From Desulfosporosinus sp. (lineage in GTDB: Bacteria; Bacillota; Desulfitobacteriia; Desulfitobacteriales; Desulfitobacteriaceae), in contig JARLHV010000074.1 of NCBI GenBank assembly GCA_031292055.1, forward strand, positions 1 through 47,776: a stretch of 47,776 nucleotides of DNA, in the 5' to 3' direction. The translations under genes were made by a program, and so were the position numbers. Position 1 is the first letter of the stretch; each line of letters begins with the position of its first letter. Shown here in pieces: positions 8,346 through 16,771 of this stretch. The notes under the pieces are model-generated. The model had not been told where the DNA came from, searched no databases, and saw nothing but the letters and a program-made list of their open reading frames with translations.

Positions 8346-10010
8346 ATGACAAATTTCTTAAAGAAACTGGACGAGGCAGCAAAACAAAACGGTGGCTGGA
8401 TTAAGCTAGACCTTACAGATTACGAACATTATGCCTTCTATATAAAACAGATGGGTGGAGAGACGCATCTGGAAAACAATTGTCCCAACCTGTACGGACT
8501 GATACGTAAGACACAAAAAACCGGAGGCAGCAACGACCTAGCGCTGAGCAACACAGACCCGAAGGACACGTTTTATATTGAAGCAGTTACCAACGATTTA
8601 AATCGGTCGGTAACTGCAATGAAGAATAGTGCAGCATCAAACACCACTAAGGAAGGCAAAATCAGCAAAACGGTTCTTCGGTATCTTGAAACCAAGTCCG
8701 CTGTTGGTGTAGTAACCACCATGCGAGACGCAGTCACTGGGGAGCAGGTTAAATCGTATCCGGTGGTATATACCGACACCAAGGATATCGACTGCGTTTT
8801 GGCAGGAGATTTTAGTCATCTGGCCGGAAAACAGCAACGTATCTTCAAGGTTTCCTCTACCGTCACAGAGGTGGAGGAAACCAATGGACTGGCGATGCTA
8901 CAGGCAAAATATGTTGCCACAACCACCTATACGGTTGATGATGTTCAGGATATTGTGAAGAGCTATCAAGTTCTTGACCCTACCAGCAAGAACCCCTCAC
9001 ATACCCAGGTCAAGATTTCGTATGATCGCGATACCCAACTCCCTGATTATGACTATCACTATAACAACAGTCCAATAACAGACGCTCAGGGCAAAAGGCA
9101 CATCAGTGTCATGTTGCCCGTCAAAATCGAAATGGAAGTCCATGAAGACTACCATATTGAACGATTGGATGCTGAGTCGGGATACCGCCTGTACCTTGAT
9201 TATCCAAAAGGAGGCATGTGTCATGATCTGGTTGATATTGAGAGGCTGGAACCTGTAATTAGCAGCAACGGGGCAGGTAAGAATAATGTTCTCACGCTGA
9301 ACCTGCCTGTTGATTGGGAAAACGTTTTAGACTTCGATAAACTGGAAGATTCTGCTACTGCCAACCTAAATATCTATGGCGAATTCCATGTCATTGTTCA
9401 AGGTAACACTCATCCTTTGCCTCTCGTCATCTCTCTGTCTCTGAAAAGTAGCGCGGATGCTGTCGACGGTCCTTGCGACAAAAAAGTTTTGCCCATCTTT
9501 ATGCAATGGGGTTGTATGCATAAAGACACCTTGATCATAATGGAGGATGCTTCTCTTAAGAAGGTCTGTGAAATTATCATCGGCGATAAAGTTCTCAGTC
9601 AGGACGGCTTCGCCTATCCCGTAACCAATATTGTCACTGGCCCAGAGAAAACGTTGTATCAAATCACAACAGGCAGCGGGAAAACAGTACGGCTTTCCTC
9701 CACCCACACTGTTTTTTTGCCAGGCGGTCCCCTACCCGCCAAAGATGTCCAGCCTGGACAGACAGTGCTGACGGTGAACGGGCATGAAAAAATCGTTGCA
9801 GTTGAAAAAGTCGAATACAATGATCAGGTCTACAACCTTATCTTCGAGAAGGAAACCTCCATCTATGGGGATGGGTTTGTTATCGGTGATATGCAGATGC
9901 AGCAGACCATTCGCAAACCCCTGCTGAGCGGGAGGAAATGCTCGGCGCAGATGATGGCCGTTATCGAAGATTTACGGCGTCTGAGCGAGCTGAAAGGAGA
10001 GAACAAATGA
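8346..10010 (+). CDS. Cassette gene 5: unknown N-terminal region with C-terminal Hint (intein/hedgehog-like) domain
   Basis: The start is ATG 8346 behind AGGGG; 554 residues follow. Residues 1-389 are unrecognised, mostly polar alpha/beta, with strands such as SVMLPVKIEMEVHEDYHIERL. Residues 390 to about 525 are a Hint domain. Cys390 opens it (GCMHKDTLIIMEDAS), followed by EIIIGDKVLSQDG, a block-B-like SSTHTVFLPGG with Thr453-His454, LPAKDVQPGQTVLTVNG and VYNLIFEKETSIYGDGFVIGD. Such domains catalyse an N-S acyl shift at the first Cys. The canonical C-terminal His-Asn and extein nucleophile of splicing inteins is absent, so cleavage or ester/amide transfer at Cys390 is more likely than splicing. 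About 25 helical residues follow the domain. The stop overlaps the next ATG. Confidence 0.8.
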   Translation: MTNFLKKLDEAAKQNGGWIKLDLTDYEHYAFYIKQMGGETHLENNCPNLYGLIRKTQKTGGSNDLALSNTDPKDTFYIEAVTNDLNRSVTAMKNSAASNTTKEGKISKTVLRYLETKSAVGVVTTMRDAVTGEQVKSYPVVYTDTKDIDCVLAGDFSHLAGKQQRIFKVSSTVTEVEETNGLAMLQAKYVATTTYTVDDVQDIVKSYQVLDPTSKNPSHTQVKISYDRDTQLPDYDYHYNNSPITDAQGKRHISVMLPVKIEMEVHEDYHIERLDAESGYRLYLDYPKGGMCHDLVDIERLEPVISSNGAGKNNVLTLNLPVDWENVLDFDKLEDSATANLNIYGEFHVIVQGNTHPLPLVISLSLKSSADAVDGPCDKKVLPIFMQWGCMHKDTLIIMEDASLKKVCEIIIGDKVLSQDGFAYPVTNIVTGPEKTLYQITTGSGKTVRLSSTHTVFLPGGPLPAKDVQPGQTVLTVNGHEKIVAVEKVEYNDQVYNLIFEKETSIYGDGFVIGDMQMQQTIRKPLLSGRKCSAQMMAVIEDLRRLSELKGENK

Positions 10011-11950
10011 ATATAGAATTCCATTATTATGCGGTGAAGTACCTTGCATATATGGCGGGATTCAGAGAGGCAGAGGCTCAATCTCTTGCTGAAATCTCTC
10101 AATTTATCAACGACAGCCAACAGGAGATTGGTGTCATCGTGGATCAGTCGAAGCTTCCCCAAGACATCAAGAATCGTCTTCTTTATAAAGTCACTCCTCT
10201 GGCTACAAAGGTATTTCTACCCAAAACTGCAGCACTTTCTCCGCAAAACATCGGATATAAAGATGACCTGAAAGACAGTGTAACCCAATGGAATAGCCTC
10301 ATACCATTTCATTATTTTCCTTCTATGCCCTTGGACCCTACAGGCGAAGATTATGTTAACTATGTTACGACAGCCATCAGAAATTTCGAAGACAACGACC
10401 TGTTCAATACCCAGTTGGTAGGTTCAATCCAACAGTACAAGAATGAATCTGATCCCAAAACAGAATCGTTACTGCGGATAGGAGTCCTTGCTCACATCCT
10501 CGCGGCTAGCTTTTCATACACTTGCTTTAATGGTCTGAATAGTTGGAGAAACACAGCACGCTTAGCGGAGGTGTTTGTTCCAAAAACATACCAGCATCCC
10601 ACGGAAGATTACAAACCCGAGGAATTGGCTAAGAACCCGCCGGTGGGGCAGGCCTGTGTCGGGAATAGTGTGGATGATTGCGGGATTTCAGGTGTCTTCT
10701 ACCATGCCGCAGACCCTACAGATACGACTTACTCCGCCACCAAAACGTTCCAAAGCATCAGTAACATTCTTGGGGCAGGGCGTGGATTATTTCGTTATTT
10801 CTTACTGTGTAAAGACAAAAAGCCTTCCGATTACGACAGTGTCTGGGATTCCACAATCACCCCCGTTCTCAAAGAGCTCACTGCCGATTGGCAGGCGCCC
10901 GTATCCGGCCTTAATGACAAGTGGAAAAAGAAAACCGGCCTTGACTACAGCTATGACGCTAATACCGTGCGTGCAAATATCATGAAACTTGACAATCTGT
11001 ACCGCTTTGTTATTGTGGCCGATGATCTGCGCAAGTGCGTTAAAGCCGACAGTGTTGGACCGTTGAAGAAGACTGATTCGGCAGGTGCTCTGGAGATTGG
11101 GACAATTGATTTGCGAGATGATAAATTTACCGTAACAGTAAGAGGTCAAGTAGATAAGCCGACCGCCCTTGCACTTCAGCTTTCCTTAAAAGACAAAAAC
11201 TTCCCCTATCAACAACTTGCCGCCTATAATTATCCCTTCCCCGACAGCAGCACGGCAGAGGGAGTGCTAGATATAGACTTTCATAAGCAAGAGGGTGAAT
11301 ACAATCTGCAAGCTACGCTGTCTGATCAAAGCGAACTAGTACTGACTGAGCCCCTTACTAAGAATCTGGAAATACTGCTTGACAGTCCTCAGCTATTGTG
11401 CCGCCTGCAGCCACTATCCCCTGCTTCCCTCAGGAGCCGCACGGAGGTTACCGTTTCAAACGCCTTTGATGGGGGATGCGATCTTTGTTATCTTGATAAT
11501 GATGTTTATAAAAACGCGCAGGGAAATAACGTCCTAGACACCTATCTGTCAGTACGGGCGATTATTACCCTGAACAAAAACTACAAGTTTGTAAAACTAC
11601 GGGATTACACCCTGTTCTTCCAAGAAAAGGGCGGGCAACAACTATTCCATTGTAAAAACCCACGGTTCAATCATTTTCAGATGAATGGATCCAATAGCAT
11701 TGAGATCGGATTCGACCCCGAATGGAAAAACTATCTGCCGGCCGATAACCCTAAAGGCATAGCGGAATATGAACTTGTCCTTCAGTTTTCAGCCGATATT
11801 GTATGTACTGACCAAGATAGTAGTTTGAAGCAGCAATACCGAACTATCCATTGGGACAGCAGCAAGGTGCCCAATCAAGCTCAGGCATTCCCACACGTGG
11901 TGTTCAAATGGCCTGTCAGCGCTAACATCACCGAATCATCCCGGGAATGA
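10007..11950 (+). CDS. Cassette gene 6: DUF6765-like N-terminal domain plus beta-rich C-terminal region
   Basis: The ATG at 10007 overlaps the TGA of gene 5 (ATGA) and follows AAAGGAGAG; the product is 647 residues. Residues 1-200 resemble DUF6765, whose members begin with MNxDFHY, have an AGFxxxxAxxIAxxSQxxDD region, a PFHFLPG-like turn, and a HxxADTwAHqgF-like segment. Here these read MNIEFHYYAV, SQFINDSQQ, IPFHYFPSMP and HILAASFSYTCFNG (His163 onward). The Asp and second His of the last segment are Ala167 and Tyr171, so metal binding is probably lost if those residues are ligands, as I infer. Residues about 380-647 are beta-rich and unrecognised. Function unknown; a non-catalytic structural version of the domain is plausible. 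Confidence 0.65.
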   Translation: MNIEFHYYAVKYLAYMAGFREAEAQSLAEISQFINDSQQEIGVIVDQSKLPQDIKNRLLYKVTPLATKVFLPKTAALSPQNIGYKDDLKDSVTQWNSLIPFHYFPSMPLDPTGEDYVNYVTTAIRNFEDNDLFNTQLVGSIQQYKNESDPKTESLLRIGVLAHILAASFSYTCFNGLNSWRNTARLAEVFVPKTYQHPTEDYKPEELAKNPPVGQACVGNSVDDCGISGVFYHAADPTDTTYSATKTFQSISNILGAGRGLFRYFLLCKDKKPSDYDSVWDSTITPVLKELTADWQAPVSGLNDKWKKKTGLDYSYDANTVRANIMKLDNLYRFVIVADDLRKCVKADSVGPLKKTDSAGALEIGTIDLRDDKFTVTVRGQVDKPTALALQLSLKDKNFPYQQLAAYNYPFPDSSTAEGVLDIDFHKQEGEYNLQATLSDQSELVLTEPLTKNLEILLDSPQLLCRLQPLSPASLRSRTEVTVSNAFDGGCDLCYLDNDVYKNAQGNNVLDTYLSVRAIITLNKNYKFVKLRDYTLFFQEKGGQQLFHCKNPRFNHFQMNGSNSIEIGFDPEWKNYLPADNPKGIAEYELVLQFSADIVCTDQDSSLKQQYRTIHWDSSKVPNQAQAFPHVVFKWPVSANITESSRE

Positions 11951-12004
11951 CCAGGCTGACCGAGGCTTACCGCAAATATTTTTATAGAGAAGGAGGGGAT
12001 GGCT

Positions 12005-15000
12005 ATGACGAACGGGGATAACTATCTCTATGTCCCCGTTACCTTAAAGGGGATGATGGTCGGCAGGCTTCCGCAGGGAGACTGGTATACCGATCTTGCA
12101 GATGATTTCAAGCGACTGACCTTCAGCGCGCTGGGGGAAGACGTTCCCAGCCAGCTTACGTCTACGCGTCAGGTACCCAAAGGTGTACACCTGCACTGGA
12201 GCCTTCCCGACGCTCTGACCCAAGGCGTCCAAAAGGAAGCTAAGGTCGGACAGGAATATGTAGAGTACCCGCCTGTACCTAACCGCTGGCTGTTGACTCG
12301 GCTGTGGCTCAGCAAAGCAGCAGATGATTCCGAAACGGTATCAGCGCGCAGTTGGGTTATAGAGGGAGACGCTCTTTTCCCGTCAAGGCAAGAGGATCTC
12401 TGGAACGTGGGCAGCCCGTCCCGTCCGGAACTAAAGGATCTGAAACACCCCTATCGTTACCTAGGCCGGAGCTACCCTGCAGAAGGGCTGGCACCTCCCG
12501 CGCCGGAAGAAATCCTGTCGCCTTTGACCGCGGTAGAGCCCGGAAATCCCGTCTATACTGCTTATTATCCTTCGTGCCGTAATGTGTTTGGATTTTATGA
12601 TGACATGTTGGATCTAGCGGGCAAGCCTCTTACCGGTGTCTACTTGAGCTATTGTGTGTGTGGGTGGTATGCGGACAGTACAGAGGACCAGCTCAGCAGG
12701 ATCAGCAATGCGCAGGAATGTATGGAAAAGCTGAGTTGGAATCCACCTAAAAACGCCTTCTTTCCCGCCCGGACTATTTGTCAGGGCATGCTTTGCGGCC
12801 TGGTATGGGAGAATACGGAGACTGACTATTCTTCCCAAATCCCATTCTCCTTAAAAAAGCCAGAGGTGGCGATTGGCAACACTTCTGCTGAGGCCCTTGC
12901 TGCGCTGCTCGCGTGGAAAAAGCCAGCAATCCGGCAGGGGGAGCGTATGCTCCAGCACCTGATGGCAGGGAACCACACCCTGGCTGCAAACCAAGATAGC
13001 GTTATAGAGGCCGAAAAACAACTACATACCGCTCGCTTTGCCAACCAAAGCCCGGTGCGCCGTCTTACCCTGACCGGAATTGGGGATAAGGCAGCTACTC
13101 AGGAGCCGGACGAACAGACCGTGTCCCTGCTTGACGAGGTCAACAAACTCTATGAGGAACTTGCCAGCGCCCAATATACCCTTTTCAACTTGCAGAAGCA
13201 GGCCTATGATCTTTGGTATCGCTATATGCTGAAATCTGGCGAGCGGCCGACTCCTAAAACCCGCAAGTTGATGGAAGCATGCCAAAACCGTATCGAGGAG
13301 CTTGCGGATCCGATCACCAAGCAAAGAGATGTGGTTGCGGAGTTAGAAAAGCGCATCCCGGAGAAAGAAGGGCAACTTTGCCAATCCGCTGATTTCTTAT
13401 TTGATAGTTCATACCAGAGCGGTCAGCGTTACTGGGAGCCCGGAAATATTGTATTGTTGCTCTCTAACATCCCGCGCAGCTTTTCCCATGGCCTGGATGG
13501 GCGTTTTTCAGACGATGGATTGCTAAAAGTTCGTGACCGAGTAATTTCGAGTATGACCGTTCAACCCATACTGGGCCTGTTGGAACAAACCATCACCATA
13601 TCTGCCGCTGAACTACTCTTAGGGGAGATCGCGGCATCGGCCTGTCCTTGCGACGCTGTGCCTGTTAGGGAATGCCTTTTGCTCAGTCCTTCCTTTTCCC
13701 GCTTGATTGCACGGCTACTAATTAAAAAGGCAGGACAGATGGCGGATGAGGCTAAGGAGGAACAGCTTGCCAAACAGGTTGAAAAGCTTCAGGCTGCCCT
13801 CATCGGACCAGCCGTTTCCAAGGGTTATGTATCCGCGGAATTGAGTAAAGCGGCTGGGATGGATGCCGATTTCCCTGATAAGACTGCAGTGGAATACTGG
13901 CAGCAGCCTTGGTTTCCGCTCTATCTGGAATGGCAAGCACACTATTATCCCGACCCTGAGGTGATTGCCAAAGTTCCCAGCCTGAAAAATTGGACTCGGC
14001 GGGGATCGGACTTTGTGTACAGTGGCCCGGACATACCTGCAGACAAAGGGGTGTCGCTTAGCGGGCGGATCTTCATTACCCCTCATGCAGCTGTGCAATT
14101 GTCTGAGGCAGCAAAGCAAGCCTTCGGCGCTACCTTAGGTACCGAGTCACTTAGTATCCTCTCTCAGTCCTTGAGCGGCCTGCACGAGCAGCTCATGATG
14201 CAGGATTTGCAATTGCAATTCCCTGTGTTTGATTTTGAAGACGGTAATCCGGAACTAGCCCAGGCCACCAGCCTCCTCTTGGAAGGTTATCAGCCGGAAC
14301 GTCCTCGGTTCGATACCTTGTTTTCCCCCATTCGGGCGGGATTTCTGGTGATCAACAAACTGGATATCATAGATTCCTTTGGGCAGTTCCAAGCGATTGA
14401 TCTGGATGGCTGTGCAGTGTCCGATGATTTGCGTGACAATGAAAGCATATTTCAAAAAAGAATTATGCTTCCTCCCCGCCACCTTCAGCCATTACGCCTT
14501 AAGTTTGATTGGCTTTCAGCCGATAAGCCGGGCAGCTCTCCTATCTGCGCTTGGCTGGTGCCAAACCTTCTGGAAAGCAGCCTATTAGTCTTTAGCAGTG
14601 CGGGGCAGTTGTTGGGGAGTCTGCAGAGGGTGGGTAACGCCGACCTTCCTGTGGTATGGAAGTTGCCGCCAGAAAACGGAGGAGAAACGGCTGAGCTGCC
14701 GGTGGATATCAATCTTGAATTGAACGCCTTCCTGGCCGAGATTTTATGGGCAGCTCGGGAAGAACACACTGATCTGCTGAGCGACCTGCTCGGCTGTGTT
14801 GATAAATCTCTGTGGAACACCAATCCGGCCACGGCATTGCAGGATAATGCGCTGGGCCTATACCTGGGACGCCCCTTAGCGTTGGTGCAGGCCAACATTC
14901 GGTTGGAACCGATGCATCCACCTGGGGAATACAAAACCATTGATATTTTAAGCTCAACGACACCGCCATATGCTACTGTCGATGTTGAGAAGGCTTCCAT

Positions 15001-15511
15001 TCAAGTATGGGTAGGACAAGCGGAAAAACATAGCGACGGGGTAATTGGTTTTTTTGTTGACCATGATTACCATACGTTGTATCTAAGGATGGAGCAGGTG
15101 CCGGAAAAGCAATATTTTTCTAATAGAGGATGGATTGATCTGAGTCCCCAGTGGGATGGACATCCCACCACTTTAACCCTGCTGATTGACCCTCTGGGTG
15201 AAATCAATTTTGAGTGCGGCATCCTGCCTGTGAAAACAACAAGAATCGATAACGCCGTGGTATCCCGTGCCTTGCAAAAGCTGTACCACACCGTACTAAC
15301 CGCGCCAGTTCTGGCAGTTCCAGATGACTTTAGTGTTCCCTTTCCTAGCTTGGAGGCAAAACAGTGGAATTGGACCGGTTTTGCCAAAACTGGCGAATGG
15401 GAGGTAATAACAGAACTGCAACGTTCCGAGGCACGTGCTTTTTTCCCTGGTGAACAGGCCTACGCCCGCGAGGGATGGCTCAAGCTGCGTAAGGCGGATC
15501 CAAAGGAGTGA
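12005..15511 (+). CDS. Cassette gene 7: 1168-residue protein with a helical insert, unknown function
   Basis: Two in-frame ATGs exist, 11999 and 12005; AGAAGGAGG ends too close to the first, so 12005 is preferred. Residues 55-100 carry a memorable block: STRQVPKGVHLHWSLPDAL and YPPVPNRWLLTRLW. About residues 305-460 are strongly helical and charged, with coiled-coil character (LDEVNKLYEELASAQYTL, then CQNRIEELADPITKQRD). Flanking regions are globular alpha/beta and beta, and the last 200 residues look beta-rich (IDLSPQWDGHPTTLTLLIDP). I recognise the VHLHW and PNRWL blocks as typical of unnamed bacterial proteins but can give no function. No signal peptide or membrane segment is seen. This is the largest cassette protein and may serve as its scaffold. 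Confidence 0.7.
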   Translation: MTNGDNYLYVPVTLKGMMVGRLPQGDWYTDLADDFKRLTFSALGEDVPSQLTSTRQVPKGVHLHWSLPDALTQGVQKEAKVGQEYVEYPPVPNRWLLTRLWLSKAADDSETVSARSWVIEGDALFPSRQEDLWNVGSPSRPELKDLKHPYRYLGRSYPAEGLAPPAPEEILSPLTAVEPGNPVYTAYYPSCRNVFGFYDDMLDLAGKPLTGVYLSYCVCGWYADSTEDQLSRISNAQECMEKLSWNPPKNAFFPARTICQGMLCGLVWENTETDYSSQIPFSLKKPEVAIGNTSAEALAALLAWKKPAIRQGERMLQHLMAGNHTLAANQDSVIEAEKQLHTARFANQSPVRRLTLTGIGDKAATQEPDEQTVSLLDEVNKLYEELASAQYTLFNLQKQAYDLWYRYMLKSGERPTPKTRKLMEACQNRIEELADPITKQRDVVAELEKRIPEKEGQLCQSADFLFDSSYQSGQRYWEPGNIVLLLSNIPRSFSHGLDGRFSDDGLLKVRDRVISSMTVQPILGLLEQTITISAAELLLGEIAASACPCDAVPVRECLLLSPSFSRLIARLLIKKAGQMADEAKEEQLAKQVEKLQAALIGPAVSKGYVSAELSKAAGMDADFPDKTAVEYWQQPWFPLYLEWQAHYYPDPEVIAKVPSLKNWTRRGSDFVYSGPDIPADKGVSLSGRIFITPHAAVQLSEAAKQAFGATLGTESLSILSQSLSGLHEQLMMQDLQLQFPVFDFEDGNPELAQATSLLLEGYQPERPRFDTLFSPIRAGFLVINKLDIIDSFGQFQAIDLDGCAVSDDLRDNESIFQKRIMLPPRHLQPLRLKFDWLSADKPGSSPICAWLVPNLLESSLLVFSSAGQLLGSLQRVGNADLPVVWKLPPENGGETAELPVDINLELNAFLAEILWAAREEHTDLLSDLLGCVDKSLWNTNPATALQDNALGLYLGRPLALVQANIRLEPMHPPGEYKTIDILSSTTPPYATVDVEKASIQVWVGQAEKHSDGVIGFFVDHDYHTLYLRMEQVPEKQYFSNRGWIDLSPQWDGHPTTLTLLIDPLGEINFECGILPVKTTRIDNAVVSRALQKLYHTVLTAPVLAVPDDFSVPFPSLEAKQWNWTGFAKTGEWEVITELQRSEARAFFPGEQAYAREGWLKLRKADPKE

Positions 15512-15519
15512 TAACTATT

Positions 15520-16758
15520 ATGCGGAATTTACGCCTTCGAAATGAGGCAGAACCGTTTCTTGTACGCCTTGAGAACAACGCCATCGCCGTGAATGAAACT
15601 ATCGGGCTAAAGCAGCTTAGCCCCACGTTAAACCGACTAGCCTTCCATGTTGTTGTGCTGCCCGGCAACAGTATCGAGCTGCGTAATCCCAACCGATTGA
15701 ACGCTGATCAAATCCAAGCCGAACTATTGAGTGGGAGTATGATCAACGACATTTCTTATATTGAGATATCTCTGCCCATTGGCGAAAGCGCAAAGGATTT
15801 GACGAACGTGGAGGATATCCACCTTTCTCTCCAAGGCGGATGGAATGCCTCCCAATGGAGACGAGTCGATGGCAATCTCGTTTGTAGGATTAGTTATGAA
15901 AGCAGCGTGTTAAAGCTGGAGGCGCTGGGGTATTTAGCCTTTTCCCTAATAGATATCATCTCCTATGCCCCGACGGGTGTTTCCATTATCCAGCTTACCT
16001 TCTTTAACCTTTGGAATTCTGATGTTTCTGGGCGAATATACAAAGATTTTCCAGTCCATAAATATCCCGCCCCGGTTCAAATTCATAGTCTTTCCCCTCT
16101 GCATCCTGTCATACTGCCTGGTGCCGAAGCCATCTTAAACTGGAAGGTAAGCGCGGTGCAAACCGCTAGAATTAGCCCCGGAGAATTCACTATTACCGAA
16201 GGGGCAGCGGAGTACCGGAGGGTTCTGCAAAAACCAGAGGAGTTTTGCCTGCGTGCTGATCGTAACAAGGAGAGCGTTAGCCTCTCCACGTATGTGTACA
16301 TGGTTCCGCCTTTTATCAAGTCCTTTGTTCTGAACACGGCAAGGGACAAGGTAGCGTGGGATACAGCCCACGCTTCTGAGGTTAGATACATGGGCGCTGT
16401 GAAGGAAGGCGCAGCTGGGAACAGTTCCGTCTCCTCCAGCCAAGAGAAGGCGGAACTGTCTTGTGTTGGCTATCGCTACCGTGTGGACAGAAGCATTTAT
16501 TTCCCGCGTCGGTATAAGGAAATCAGTGTGCTTGAAAAAACTATCCTGGATTTCGGTTCCTACTTGATATTGCAACTAAACTGGGAGGCACAAGACTTGA
16601 AGTCACTATGTTTTGTTCTAGGTGACACGTCCAATCTTGATAGTCAGCGCGTGAATAAAGGGACGAGTGGCTGGTGGGAAATTCCTTTGGAATCCTGTCC
16701 ACCCATTACCGCAATAGGTCAGAAAGCTGACAACACCACATTCCAAATTCCATTATAG
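15520..16758 (+). CDS. Cassette gene 8: beta-rich protein with Ig-like domain, unknown function
   Basis: ATG 15520 lies about 11 nt after AAAGGAG; GTG 15508, which would overlap the previous stop, sits directly on that site and is less likely. The 412 residues begin with a beta domain of about 180 residues (NRLAFHVVVLPGNSIELRNP). From about residue 190 an Ig-like domain follows, with HSLSPLHPVILPGAEAILNW and KVSAVQTARISPGEFTI, a pattern of paired strands seen in bacterial Ig-like folds, then YVYMVPPFIKSFVLN leading into another beta segment. The architecture, an N-terminal beta domain followed by Ig-like units, repeats in gene 9, suggesting paralogy. No catalytic motif or signal peptide is visible. 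A binding or structural role is inferred. Confidence 0.65.
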   Translation: MRNLRLRNEAEPFLVRLENNAIAVNETIGLKQLSPTLNRLAFHVVVLPGNSIELRNPNRLNADQIQAELLSGSMINDISYIEISLPIGESAKDLTNVEDIHLSLQGGWNASQWRRVDGNLVCRISYESSVLKLEALGYLAFSLIDIISYAPTGVSIIQLTFFNLWNSDVSGRIYKDFPVHKYPAPVQIHSLSPLHPVILPGAEAILNWKVSAVQTARISPGEFTITEGAAEYRRVLQKPEEFCLRADRNKESVSLSTYVYMVPPFIKSFVLNTARDKVAWDTAHASEVRYMGAVKEGAAGNSSVSSSQEKAELSCVGYRYRVDRSIYFPRRYKEISVLEKTILDFGSYLILQLNWEAQDLKSLCFVLGDTSNLDSQRVNKGTSGWWEIPLESCPPITAIGQKADNTTFQIPL

Positions 16759-16771
16759 AGGGGCGTGACGA

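Noticed and set aside
9513..9930. Splicing intein in cassette gene 5
   Set aside because: The C-terminal His-Asn and following Cys/Ser/Thr are missing, and the domain lies at the end of the protein rather than inside a conserved enzyme.
14485..15000. Minus-strand frame of 171 codons inside cassette gene 7
   Set aside because: Composition is Ser/Arg/Pro-rich as typical of antisense frames, and the plus frame is clearly coding.
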